Shown here piece after piece: positions 43,925 through 50,699 of a DNA stretch of 64,000 bases. Under the pieces are notes generated by a model. It was not told the DNA's origin, made no database searches, and saw only the letters and a program-made list of their open reading frames with translations. Both the position numbers and the translations under genes were made by a program. Location: positions 1 to 64,000 of the forward strand of contig BTQL01000002.1 in the NCBI GenBank assembly GCA_036985855.1. The letters run 5' to 3'. How positions within the stretch are numbered: position 1 is the first letter of the stretch; the number at the start of each line of letters is the position of its first letter. The stretch is from B3-G11 sp036985855 (GTDB taxonomy: Bacteria; Actinomycetota; Acidimicrobiia; Spongiisociales; UBA5794).

Positions 43925-45169
43925 ATCAGTGAATCTGAACTGAGCGAGAATCCGACGTTCGTTACGCATCTGGAATGCTCCGAGACCGGAGATCGCTTCG
44001 AGCCGGATACGGTCCGTGGGCTCTCGGACGTTGGGAAACCTCTGCTTGTTCGATATGACCTCCTTGGCATCGGTTCGGCTGTGACCAAAGACGATCTGGA
44101 TTCTCGGCCGGGTGGCATGTGGCGGTATAGGGAGTTCCTACCCGTTCGAGATTCGGCAAACGCCGTATCCCTGGGCGAAACCGAGACACCGCTCGTTGCA
44201 CTCCCGCACATGTCGGATCTTCTGGGGGTTGGAGAGATTCTTGTCAAGGATGAAGGCAGGCTTCCCACGGGATCCTTCAAAGCCAGAGGTATTGCGATGG
44301 CTGTATCCATGGCCAAGGAGCTAGGTCTGACGCGCCTTGCGATGCCAACCAACGGGAATGCTGGGGCTGCGCTCGCCGCGTACGGTACGCGAGCCGGCAT
44401 GGAGACCTACATTTTCTGTCCGGACAACACACCAGAGATCAACGTGAGGGAGATCGCATTTCAAGGTGGCAAAGTGTGGAAGGTCAACGGGCTCATCAAC
44501 GACTGCGGGAAGATCGTGGCCGCCGGAAAGGGTCCGATGGGTTGGTTCGACGTCTCCACCCTCAAGGAGCCGTACCGCATCGAGGGTAAGAAGACAATGG
44601 GTCTCGAGCTGGCGGATCAGATGGGGTGGCGGTTGCCCGACGTGATCTTCTACCCAACGGGGGGTGGTACAGGGTTGATAGGCATGTGGAAGGCATTCAA
44701 CGAGCTCCGTGAGATCGGGTGGTTGGCTGGCGACCTGCCGCGGATGGTCGCCGTGCAGTCAACGGGTTGTGCACCGATTGTCCGTGCTTTCGAGGAAGGT
44801 GAGCGGCATGCGCGCCTATGGAAGAATGCGTCGACGGTTGCGTCGGGGATCCGTGTACCTGCAGCGATCGGAGACTTCCTCATCCTGGACGCTATTCGAG
44901 AGAGCGGCGGTTTTGCGATCGCGGTGCCCGACACCGACATCGAGGAGGCCCAGGAGACGGTTTCGACACACGATGGCCTGCTGCTTTGCCCGGAGGGTGC
45001 GGCTACCTTCGCCGCATACAGGTCGGCCCTGGGTCGTGGTCTCGTCTCGAAGGATGAGCGTGCCGTACTGTTCAACTGTGGCAACGGCCTGAAGTATCCG
45101 ATGCCACCAGTCGATCGTACCCTCGACCACACCGAACCCATCGACTGGGCTGCGCTGGCAGAGGCGTGA
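43925..45169 (+). CDS. thrC: Threonine synthase with a non-canonical ATC start
   Basis: 414 residues if translation begins at ATC 43925. The PLP lysine is in LPTGSFKARG and the phosphate loop in FYPTGGGTG. The first usual start, GTG 44081, would drop 52 residues that clearly code: the frame reads SESELSENPTF then VTHLECSETGDRF and GKPLLVRYDLL, the normal N-terminal zinc-ribbon-like part of this enzyme family. AAGGAGGG at 43913-43920 is five bases from ATC 43925 and suits no other codon. Only one cysteine of the usual ribbon remains. Either ATC is used as a start or a G is misread as C. Confidence 0.85.
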   Translation: MSESELSENPTFVTHLECSETGDRFEPDTVRGLSDVGKPLLVRYDLLGIGSAVTKDDLDSRPGGMWRYREFLPVRDSANAVSLGETETPLVALPHMSDLLGVGEILVKDEGRLPTGSFKARGIAMAVSMAKELGLTRLAMPTNGNAGAALAAYGTRAGMETYIFCPDNTPEINVREIAFQGGKVWKVNGLINDCGKIVAAGKGPMGWFDVSTLKEPYRIEGKKTMGLELADQMGWRLPDVIFYPTGGGTGLIGMWKAFNELREIGWLAGDLPRMVAVQSTGCAPIVRAFEEGERHARLWKNASTVASGIRVPAAIGDFLILDAIRESGGFAIAVPDTDIEEAQETVSTHDGLLLCPEGAATFAAYRSALGRGLVSKDERAVLFNCGNGLKYPMPPVDRTLDHTEPIDWAALAEA

Positions 45170-45235
45170 GTGATCGATGTTGTCAAACAGGGTCGGTGGT
45201 CCTCCTCACAAAAGTCACCTGTCAGCGGCCACCTG

Positions 45236-45241
45236 TATCAT
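45236..45241 (+). promoter_or_regulatory. -10 box of the tRNA-Thr gene
   Basis: TATCAT lies 10 bases before the first base of the tRNA. No clear -35 box was found. Confidence 0.35.
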
Positions 45242-45251
45242 TCCTCCCCTC

Positions 45252-45326
45252 GCCGGGGTAGCTCAGGGGTAGAGCAACGCACTCGTAATGCGTAGGTCAC
45301 GGGTTCAAATCCCGTCTCCGGCTCCA
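45252..45326 (+). tRNA. tRNA-Thr(CGT)
   Basis: The full cloverleaf folds by hand: acceptor GCCGGGG with CTCCGGC (one G-U), D stem GCTC/GAGC, anticodon stem ACGCA/TGCGT with anticodon CGT at 45284-45286, and T arm ACGGG-TTCAAAT-CCCGT. The 3' CCA is encoded. It reads ACG codons. Confidence 0.97.
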
Positions 45327-45331
45327 ACAGG

Positions 45332-45360
45332 AAGCCCTTACACCGTAGGGGCTTTCTTTC
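45332..45360 (+). terminator. Rho-independent terminator after tRNA-Thr
   Basis: AAGCCCTTAC and GTAGGGGCTT form a ten-pair stem (one G-U) around ACC, followed by TCTTTC. Confidence 0.8.
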
Positions 45361-45460
45361 GGTCCGCCTTCATGGGGTCGGGCGCCGCGCGACAGGGGCT
45401 CGGCAGGTGAAGTATCGGTTCACTAACGTGGGAAACATCACAGGACTGGAAGCCGGGAAG

Positions 45461-46183
45461 ATGAGTCATCGACCGAGCTTGATGATTGGCGCTGTCGTCG
45501 CCGTGCTCACAGTCGCTGCGTGTTCGGGTAGTTCCGACTCCGAAACCGCGACGTCGGCACCTCCGGCCGCAGCATAGACGACTTCTACGACTGTGACGGT
45601 GCCTCCAACGACGACCACGCAGCCTGCGACGACGACCACCAAGGTGCCATACGAGAGCTTTTTCTTTGGCAACATGACCGAGGACGCCGTCTACAGGACG
45701 AGGACATTCAATGTTCCCTTCACGATGCAAGGTCAGCCGGACTGGAAGATTGCCGGTGAACTCGACGAGATAGTGGGTCTCGGCAAGGACATTCACCCTG
45801 AAGACCCGCAACACATGATTCGGGGCTTCGTCGTGCTGGGCGGACGTACCGATGCGACTCCAGAATCAGTTGTAGATGAGATGCTTGATACGGCCGTGTT
45901 CGATTCCATAACGGTCGTGGGCAACGCGGATGTCGCTGGGTATCCGGCGATTCAGATATCTTCCGAGATACGAGGTGATGGTCAACGTTTCGAGAGCCTC
46001 GCCTTCACGTCATCGGAATTCCAACCATTCGGTACGTTCACAGGCGTAGTGCAGCGCTGGTACGTCACCGATGTTGCCGGTCGGACCGTCATCGTGTGGA
46101 TCGAGGCCCCGGTCGATCAGTTCGACGAGTGGGTACTCGAAGCAGAAGCGGCGCTCGCCACGTTGGAATTCCTTTCCGAGTAA
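45461..46183 (+). pseudogene. Lipoprotein gene interrupted by an in-frame TAG
   Basis: ATG 45461 opens a lipoprotein signal (SLMIGAVVAVLTVAAC, lipobox VAAC) and a Ser/Thr/Pro linker. A TAG at 45575-45577 (codon 39) then interrupts the same frame, which continues with a Thr/Pro linker and a 175-residue domain (FFFGNMTEDAVYRTRTF... to ...ALATLEFLSE). Without the TAG it would be a normal 240-residue lipoprotein. Restart at GTG 45593 would make an unexported protein. The linker position makes a single nonsense mutation or a sequencing error equally likely. The domain is not recognised. Confidence 0.7.
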
Positions 46184-46302
46184 CCAAGACGGATCACAGC
46201 GGACTTGGATGCGCGGTCCGCGAGTTCACGTCCCGTTTCCGACTTCACGATGACTAATACTCCTGGCAGTGTCCGATCCTCTGTGTCGAGACCTGAATGT
46301 TT

Positions 46303-46422
46303 CTACCGACCCCGTGATGCCGCCCGACCGCGAATCGTGCGAATCGTGAACCAAAGAAGGTACGCGACGTATCCGGTGGCTAGCAGCCACAGCAGCGATG
46401 TGAGAATCTCGTGGGTCGTCAC
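46303..46422 (-). CDS. 39-residue single-helix membrane peptide
   Basis: GTG 46422 has GGAGGT four bases upstream. The product is THEILTSLLWLLATGYVAYL plus a basic tail with TIRTIRGRAASRGR: one helix with a cytosolic basic end. It lies downstream of the Ig-like gene on the same strand, beyond a terminator. It may be a real small protein; there is no comparison available. Confidence 0.45.
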   Translation of the reverse strand: MTTHEILTSLLWLLATGYVAYLLWFTIRTIRGRAASRGR

Positions 46423-46460
46423 GGTGACCTCCTCGAGACAACGTATCTCGACTCTGTGAC

Positions 46461-46502
46461 AAGAAAGGACCGCACGATTGGCGTTCCGTGCGGTTCTTTC
46501 TT
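46461..46502. terminator. Long bidirectional terminator hairpin
   Basis: A 16-pair stem (AAGAAAGGACCGCACG with CGTGCGGTTCTTTCTT, one G-U) encloses a ten-base loop. It sits 20 bases after the stop of the minus-strand Ig-like gene and ends in T-rich arms on both strands. Confidence 0.85.
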
Positions 46503-46521
46503 CGATTGTGTCGAACGCTGA

Positions 46522-47373
46522 TCAGCCGTCTTTGCCGGCGCCTGTGTTGGTGAAGGAGAAGGTCTTGGACTGGCCCGTGCTCGCTTTGATCGTCACATTG
46601 AACGCTTTGCCCGACGGCGCGTCCGGGAACGTGACCTTCATCTCCCATGAGCCGTTTTCGTTCGCAGTGGTCGAGTTGCCACCGTAGGCCGAACGGGCGG
46701 TGATCTTCGCACCGGGCGCCGCCGATCCGTAGAAGATGTCGTAGGGGATCTCCTCGCTGCAGGACCCGTATGTCTGGTGTGCGACGAACGTGGCCTTCTC
46801 GGCCTTGCCATCGTCGGCCGGAGCGTCATAGAACACCGTGACCGTGGCGACGGTCGTGTTTCCCTCCGGATCGATGCCCTCGAACGAGACCAGGTTCTTC
46901 CCTGGGGACAGCACGAGTTCCATCGACCACTCGCCGTTCTCCGGAATCGCTTCGTACTTGCCGCGGTGAACGGTGATTCCTTCGCCGGCTGTACCACCGA
47001 ATGCGATAACTTTGGACGTGAATCGAGACCCATTCTCAGGATGGGTGAGTGCGAACGTCGGCGCCGGTACTTCGGCGTCGAGGTCGGCCTCGGTATCGGT
47101 CTCTTCCTCTGGTTCGGTCGATTTTGCCTCGAAGAGTGCATCGGTAGCCGGATCTTCTGCCTTGACGCCGTTTGATTCAACTTCCTCTTCAGCGGCTGTT
47201 GTCGTCGTCTCTGGAGCAGACGTTGTCGGTGTCTGCGGGGTGTCGTCTGACTTGTATACCGTTGCCTGGGAGCTCTCAGCATCCCTGTACGCGCCCATGC
47301 CTGCGATCGCTGCACCACCGAGTAGGACGATGGCGAATGCTGCGACGGCAACGAGAAACGGTTTTCCTCTCAT
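46522..47373 (-). CDS. Ig-like surface protein, paralogue 1
   Basis: 283 residues. An N-terminal membrane helix or uncleaved signal (VAVAAFAIVLLGGAAIAGMG) is followed by a Thr/Glu-rich linker to about residue 103. Two Ig-like domains follow: the first with LTHPENGSRFTSKVIAFGGTAG, like glucodextranase-B Ig folds, the second with TYGSCSEEIPYDIFYGSAAPGA. The second domain is clearly paralogous to that of the gene at 48157. AGGA lies about nine bases before the ATG. It diverges from the sigma gene across the 18 bp palindromic repeats. Confidence 0.78.
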   Translation of the reverse strand: MRGKPFLVAVAAFAIVLLGGAAIAGMGAYRDAESSQATVYKSDDTPQTPTTSAPETTTTAAEEEVESNGVKAEDPATDALFEAKSTEPEEETDTEADLDAEVPAPTFALTHPENGSRFTSKVIAFGGTAGEGITVHRGKYEAIPENGEWSMELVLSPGKNLVSFEGIDPEGNTTVATVTVFYDAPADDGKAEKATFVAHQTYGSCSEEIPYDIFYGSAAPGAKITARSAYGGNSTTANENGSWEMKVTFPDAPSGKAFNVTIKASTGQSKTFSFTNTGAGKDG

Positions 47374-47448
47374 GCTGGTGATCCTCTCCCAGTCGATGTG
47401 TCACGCCCCCCACCTGCCCCAGCCCTACCCGTTACACGCAGCGGCCTA

Positions 47449-47503
47449 TTTCGAGGTTTATCGAATCTTTCGAGGTCTCTCGAACTTTCGAGGTCTCTCG
47501 AAC
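47449..47503. promoter_or_regulatory. Three tandem 18 bp palindromic repeats in a divergent control region
   Basis: Units at 47449-47467 (diverged), 47468-47485 and 47486-47503 (identical). Each holds TTCGAG-N4-CTCGAA, so every direct repeat is itself an inverted repeat. Half sites recur at 47512 (ATCGAA) and 47556-47561 (TTCGAG). They lie between the Ig-like gene and the sigma gene and look like a cooperative operator. Confidence 0.65.
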
Positions 47504-47578
47504 TTCTTCTGTGAATCGAACAACGTGCCGATATCTCAGTAAACCTCGATCGTGTTTCGAGCGTGTGATAGGTGATAG

Positions 47579-48160
47579 ATGACCGTACGACCACGACCCC
47601 GCGGCCCCGTTGAAGGCTTCGACGTCGACGAGGCAGAGATGCCTTCGTCAGGTGTCCTACGCGCCAAGGAGTCGTTCGATCGCTTCTACGAAAGGGAATT
47701 CCGATCGGTGGTCGGGCTTGCTTATGCACTCTCTGGCAGTCGTGCGGCATCCGAAGACCTGGCACAGGAGGCTTTCATCGCTGCACATCGCAACTGGGAC
47801 AAGGTAGGGAGCTACGACAAACCGGAGGCCTGGGTCCGGCGCGTTGTATCGAATCTCTCTGTTTCACGGTTCCGAAAGCGCGCGAGCGAAATCAAGGCCC
47901 TTACACGGCTCGCCGGATTCCGAAGTGAATCCGCGGCGCTGCCTGAGCTTCCCTCTGAGGCAGTGGAGTTCTGGTCGAAGGTCCGCAAGCTCCCAAGGCG
48001 CCAGGCCCAGGTAATCGCATTGCACTATCTCGAGGATCGCAGTGTCGCTGAGATCGCAGACATCCTCGAATGCTCACAGAACACGGTGAAGGTGCATCTG
48101 CACAAGGGCAGACAGAAACTCGCCGAAAGGCTTGGCATCCAGATGGGAGTCGAGGCATGA
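47579..48160 (+). CDS. ECF RNA polymerase sigma factor (SigE-like family)
   Basis: 193 residues. Region 2 has FDRFYEREFRSVVGLAYAL, EDLAQEAFIAAHRNW and the basic WVRRVVSNLSVSRFRKR. Region 4 has LPRRQAQVIALHYLEDRSV and CSQNTVKVHLHKGRQKL. The unusually long N-terminus (about 30 residues) precedes region 2. Its stop overlaps the start of the membrane Ig-like protein (ATGA), the place where an anti-sigma factor normally lies. Confidence 0.92.
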   Translation: MTVRPRPRGPVEGFDVDEAEMPSSGVLRAKESFDRFYEREFRSVVGLAYALSGSRAASEDLAQEAFIAAHRNWDKVGSYDKPEAWVRRVVSNLSVSRFRKRASEIKALTRLAGFRSESAALPELPSEAVEFWSKVRKLPRRQAQVIALHYLEDRSVAEIADILECSQNTVKVHLHKGRQKLAERLGIQMGVEA

Positions 48161-49077
48161 CCACACTCGATACGCTCGCACGGAACTCCGCTCAGGCGAT
48201 TCACATCAGTGTCGCAGATGTTTCGGTGCCTATCCCAGGCATCGCTGCAGCCGCGCAGGCGGCGGCGATCTGGCGAATGGCCGTGTACGCAGTTGCGGGA
48301 ACCACCGTGGGTGCGGTGATCCTGCTTGCTCTTCTCGTGGCAGGACCGAGCGTCGAGGACCCGACCCAGGACTTCGCACCAACAACGAACGCGGTTGTGC
48401 CCACGACGATCCCAGAGGAACCCGTTGTGCAGACGAAGATCCCTGAGTCATCGAACTCCGAGCCGATAGTGCCTGTGCCGGAGGGTGACAGCGAGGAACA
48501 CGAGGTTTCTGTGGTCGACACAACTCCTCCTCCACTCGAGGTGACCTCACCCGAAGACGGTGCACATCTGAAGACCAAGATCGTCACGTTCTCTGGCATC
48601 ACCGAGCCTGACGCATCGGTGACGGCAAGCGGCAAGTTCGAGGCGCTTGTGGACTCGAACGGTTCGTGGTCGGTCGACCTCGTTCTCTTCCCTGGTGCCA
48701 ACGGTGTCGTGTTCCGTGCCCTCGACCCTGCCGGCAACGAGTCGCAGGCTCGCCTGACCGTCCATCTGGATGTGGAACCTCCCACAGTGACGACCACGAC
48801 AACGGTGGCCGAATGGGGTTTCACGGCCACCCAGCAATACGGATCGTGCTCGGAACCTATTCCTTACGATGTGTTCAGCGGAATAGCCAAGCCGGGCACC
48901 ACCGTGTCGATCACTTCGCCGTACGGAGGGGGCACGACCCCGGTTGACGGGAACGGTAAATGGAGTGTCAAGATCGAGTTCCCCACTGCTCCGTACAACG
49001 AGCAGTTCACCGTGACCGTCAAGGATTACGCGGGCGTCGAGAAGACTTTTCCCTTCGTCAGCCTCTATGCCGGATGA
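48157..49077 (+). CDS. Single-TM Ig-like protein, paralogue 2, possible anti-sigma function
   Basis: 306 residues. About 40 cytosolic residues (SAQAIHISVADVSVPIPGIA) precede a TM helix (MAVYAVAGTTVGAVILLALLVAG), a Pro/Thr/Glu linker, an Ig-like domain (LEVTSPEDGAHLKTKIVTFSG) and a second Ig-like domain with QYGSCSEPIPYDVFSGIAKPG. The two outer domains match paralogue 1. The cytosolic N-terminus is absent from paralogue 1, and the gene is coupled to the sigma gene. This suggests an anti-sigma factor with a surface sensor, an inference from topology and position; no known anti-sigma motif is visible. Confidence 0.75.
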   Translation: MTTLDTLARNSAQAIHISVADVSVPIPGIAAAAQAAAIWRMAVYAVAGTTVGAVILLALLVAGPSVEDPTQDFAPTTNAVVPTTIPEEPVVQTKIPESSNSEPIVPVPEGDSEEHEVSVVDTTPPPLEVTSPEDGAHLKTKIVTFSGITEPDASVTASGKFEALVDSNGSWSVDLVLFPGANGVVFRALDPAGNESQARLTVHLDVEPPTVTTTTTVAEWGFTATQQYGSCSEPIPYDVFSGIAKPGTTVSITSPYGGGTTPVDGNGKWSVKIEFPTAPYNEQFTVTVKDYAGVEKTFPFVSLYAG

Positions 49078-49080
49078 CAA

Positions 49081-49122
49081 GGTGACGGCTGATACCTGAC
49101 GCCTGAGGCCTGAAACCTACGC
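49081..49122 (+). repeat. Short tandem-like CTGAnnCCTGA repeats
   Basis: Between the Ig-like gene and sigR, variants of CCTGA recur every seven to eight bases (GCTGATAC, CTGACGCC, TGAGGCCT, GAAACCT). No function is visible. Confidence 0.35.
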
Positions 49123-49136
49123 TACCCTGCCGGTCG
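49123..49136 (+). promoter_or_regulatory. Leaderless-type -10 box of sigR
   Basis: TACCCT at 49123-49128, eight bases before the ATG at 49137; an overlapping TACGCT begins at 49119. Confidence 0.35.
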
Positions 49137-49700
49137 ATGGCCGACCAGGCGAACTTCGAAGAGGACGCAATGCAGTACGCGGCGCAGCTCTATTCAGCTG
49201 CGCTTCGGATGACCCGCAATCCCGCCGACGCTGAAGACGTTGTCCAAGAGACATTCCTCAAGGCGTACCGCGCCTACGACTCCTTCGCGGCGGGTACGAA
49301 CCTCAAGGCGTGGCTGTATAGGATTCTCACGAATACGTACATCAACAAGTACCGCAAAAGACAGCGACGACCGAGTGAGGTCGAGCTCGGGGAGCTCCAG
49401 GATCTGTACCTGTACAAGCGTCTCGGGGAGCAGTCAGGTGCTCAGGTGAGCGCAGAGAGTCAGGCGCTCGACATGTTCGTCGATGACGACATCGTCGAGG
49501 CCATTGAATCGCTACCGGAGAACTTCAGACTTCCTGTTCTGTACGCAGATGTGGAGGGTTTCTCGTACAAGGAGATCGCGGAGATTCTCGATGTCCCGAT
49601 CGGAACTGTCATGTCTCGGCTACATCGGGGAAGAAAAGCGCTCCAAAGGAAGTTATGGAACTTGGCAGTAGAGCACGGACTAGTGGAGCCAAGCGCATGA
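49137..49700 (+). CDS. sigR: ECF sigma factor of the SigR/SigH thiol-stress group
   Basis: 187 residues. Region 2 has YSAALRMTRNPADAEDVVQE and AWLYRILTNTYINKYRKRQR; region 4 has LPENFRLPVLYADVEGFSY and VPIGTVMSRLHRGRKAL. These are close to actinobacterial SigR/SigH, which respond to disulfide stress. It overlaps the anti-sigma gene by four bases (ATGA). Confidence 0.93.
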   Translation: MADQANFEEDAMQYAAQLYSAALRMTRNPADAEDVVQETFLKAYRAYDSFAAGTNLKAWLYRILTNTYINKYRKRQRRPSEVELGELQDLYLYKRLGEQSGAQVSAESQALDMFVDDDIVEAIESLPENFRLPVLYADVEGFSYKEIAEILDVPIGTVMSRLHRGRKALQRKLWNLAVEHGLVEPSA

Positions 49701-49945
49701 GTGGATGCGAAAACGCAGTCGAGTACGTCTATCAGTACCTTGATGACGAAATGACATATACCCGCAAAGCGAGGATCAAATGGCATCTGAAGCGATGCGG
49801 GCACTGCATGAGCGCGTATCAATTCGAAGAGTCGCTCAAGCTGAGAATCTCGGCAGGCGGAAAATCTGAGCCTCCCGAGGAACTTTTTGACACCCTTCGA
49901 GCGTTGATACGACAAGAACGCAATACGGGGGATCCTGACTGCTGA
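49697..49945 (+). CDS. rsrA: Redox-sensing zinc anti-sigma factor RsrA
   Basis: 82 residues. Cys4, His30, Cys34 and Cys37 give the exact C-x25-H-x3-C-x2-C zinc anti-sigma pattern (HLKRCGHC). Oxidation of the cysteines should release SigR. The start at 49697 is set by overlap with sigR. No TM segment, so it is cytosolic. Confidence 0.93.
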   Translation: MSGCENAVEYVYQYLDDEMTYTRKARIKWHLKRCGHCMSAYQFEESLKLRISAGGKSEPPEELFDTLRALIRQERNTGDPDC

Positions 49946-49976
49946 GACATCCGGGGTCCCGCCCATGGAGGTCAGC

Positions 49977-50174
49977 ATGCAGGAGACTGCACTGAAAGGT
50001 CGTAAGTTCACGGGTTCGGCCCGTGCACCAAAGACATATTCGACGTCCCGCACCTGTGCGAGCAAGCGTTGTGCCACCCGATTGAGCCGGTACAACAAGC
50101 GGGAGTACTGCTTCTCGCACGCCCCGACAAAGTACCCACGCTTGCGTGGTCGGATCGTCAAGGCGGAATCCTGA
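49977..50174 (+). CDS. 65-residue zinc-finger-like protein downstream of rsrA
   Basis: The ATG at 49977 has GGAGGT about five bases ahead. The protein is very basic and carries C27-x4-C32-x12-C45-x2-H48 in TCASKRCATRLSRYNKREYC. This is the LSxYN-type Cys/His motif seen in other small actinobacterial proteins. A possible role is nucleic-acid binding or redox sensing within the sigR unit; not known. A strong terminator follows. Confidence 0.72.
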   Translation: MQETALKGRKFTGSARAPKTYSTSRTCASKRCATRLSRYNKREYCFSHAPTKYPRLRGRIVKAES

Positions 50175-50193
50175 AATAGCGCGATACATGCAC

Positions 50194-50234
50194 AACCAAT
50201 GAAGCGCCGGTGATCCCGGCGCTTCATTGGTTTT
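50194..50234 (+). terminator. Strong rho-independent terminator of the sigR operon
   Basis: A perfect 17-pair stem (AACCAATGAAGCGCCGG with its complement) closes a five-base loop and runs into TTTT. Confidence 0.92.
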
Positions 50235-50266
50235 GGGGTATAACGCTCGTGCCTCCGGTGGGCGCC

Positions 50267-50280
50267 TATCCTCTCAGGCA
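50267..50280 (+). promoter_or_regulatory. Leaderless-type -10 box
   Basis: TATCCT at 50267-50272 followed by eight bases and ATG 50281. Confidence 0.4.
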
Positions 50281-50598
50281 ATGACACGGTTCTCTCGCAT
50301 TGTTCTTGTAGCACTAACCGCGGCGTTCTTGCTCGCCATGGCCGCGCCCGCCTTGTCTGCAAGCCACGGCGATGAAGCCACGGACGACACGACCGACACG
50401 ACCGTTACCGCAGTTCCGATCTCGGCCGGAGACGAGCCGGCCGTCGTGCTTCCGCCGGCTGAGGTCGATGTGCTCGAGCAGCCTTGGACCGCTCGATTCC
50501 TGATTCCTCTGCTGGTGGTCACGGCTATTGCGCTCGTGATCGGCGTGGTGATCGCCTACGACCGATCCATCCGCCAACGCTACAAAGTTGTCAGCTAG
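50281..50598 (+). CDS. Small exported membrane-anchored protein
   Basis: 105 residues. A signal peptide (IVLVALTAAFLLAMAAPALSA) is followed by an acidic, Thr-rich stretch of about 50 residues, a TM helix (FLIPLLVVTAIALVIGVVIAY) and a basic tail. Most of the mature part faces outward. No family recognised. The open frame upstream of 50281 lies in the terminator and is not used. Confidence 0.62.
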   Translation: MTRFSRIVLVALTAAFLLAMAAPALSASHGDEATDDTTDTTVTAVPISAGDEPAVVLPPAEVDVLEQPWTARFLIPLLVVTAIALVIGVVIAYDRSIRQRYKVVS

Positions 50599-50622
50599 CC
50601 CCCTCAACCCCGAAGCTGTCAA

Positions 50623-50670
50623 CCCTGGGTTCTAGACTGCAGTGAGTCCGGTCGTGAGCCCAGAGAATGG
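50623..50670 (+). repeat. 47 bp dispersed hairpin repeat, copy C
   Basis: Almost identical to copy D on the other side of the DUF559-type gene, but in inverted orientation. The GCCCAGAGAA end is the best conserved part. Confidence 0.8.
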
Positions 50671-50681
50671 GATTCCCCAGT

Positions 50682-50699
50682 CCAGGGTTCTAGACGGCC
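50682..50699 (+). repeat. Partial copy of the 47 bp repeat (C')
   Basis: Only the first third (CCAGGGTTCTAGAC) is present. It overlaps the 3' end of the minus-strand DUF559-type gene and supplies its TAG stop. Confidence 0.65.

Noticed and set aside
45338..45814. Minus-strand open frame over the broken lipoprotein
   Set aside because: Basic, low-complexity shadow of the plus-strand lipoprotein gene and of the tRNA terminator.
47449..47503. Tandem repeats as a CRISPR array
   Set aside because: The units are contiguous with no spacers and each is palindromic, so an operator is more likely.
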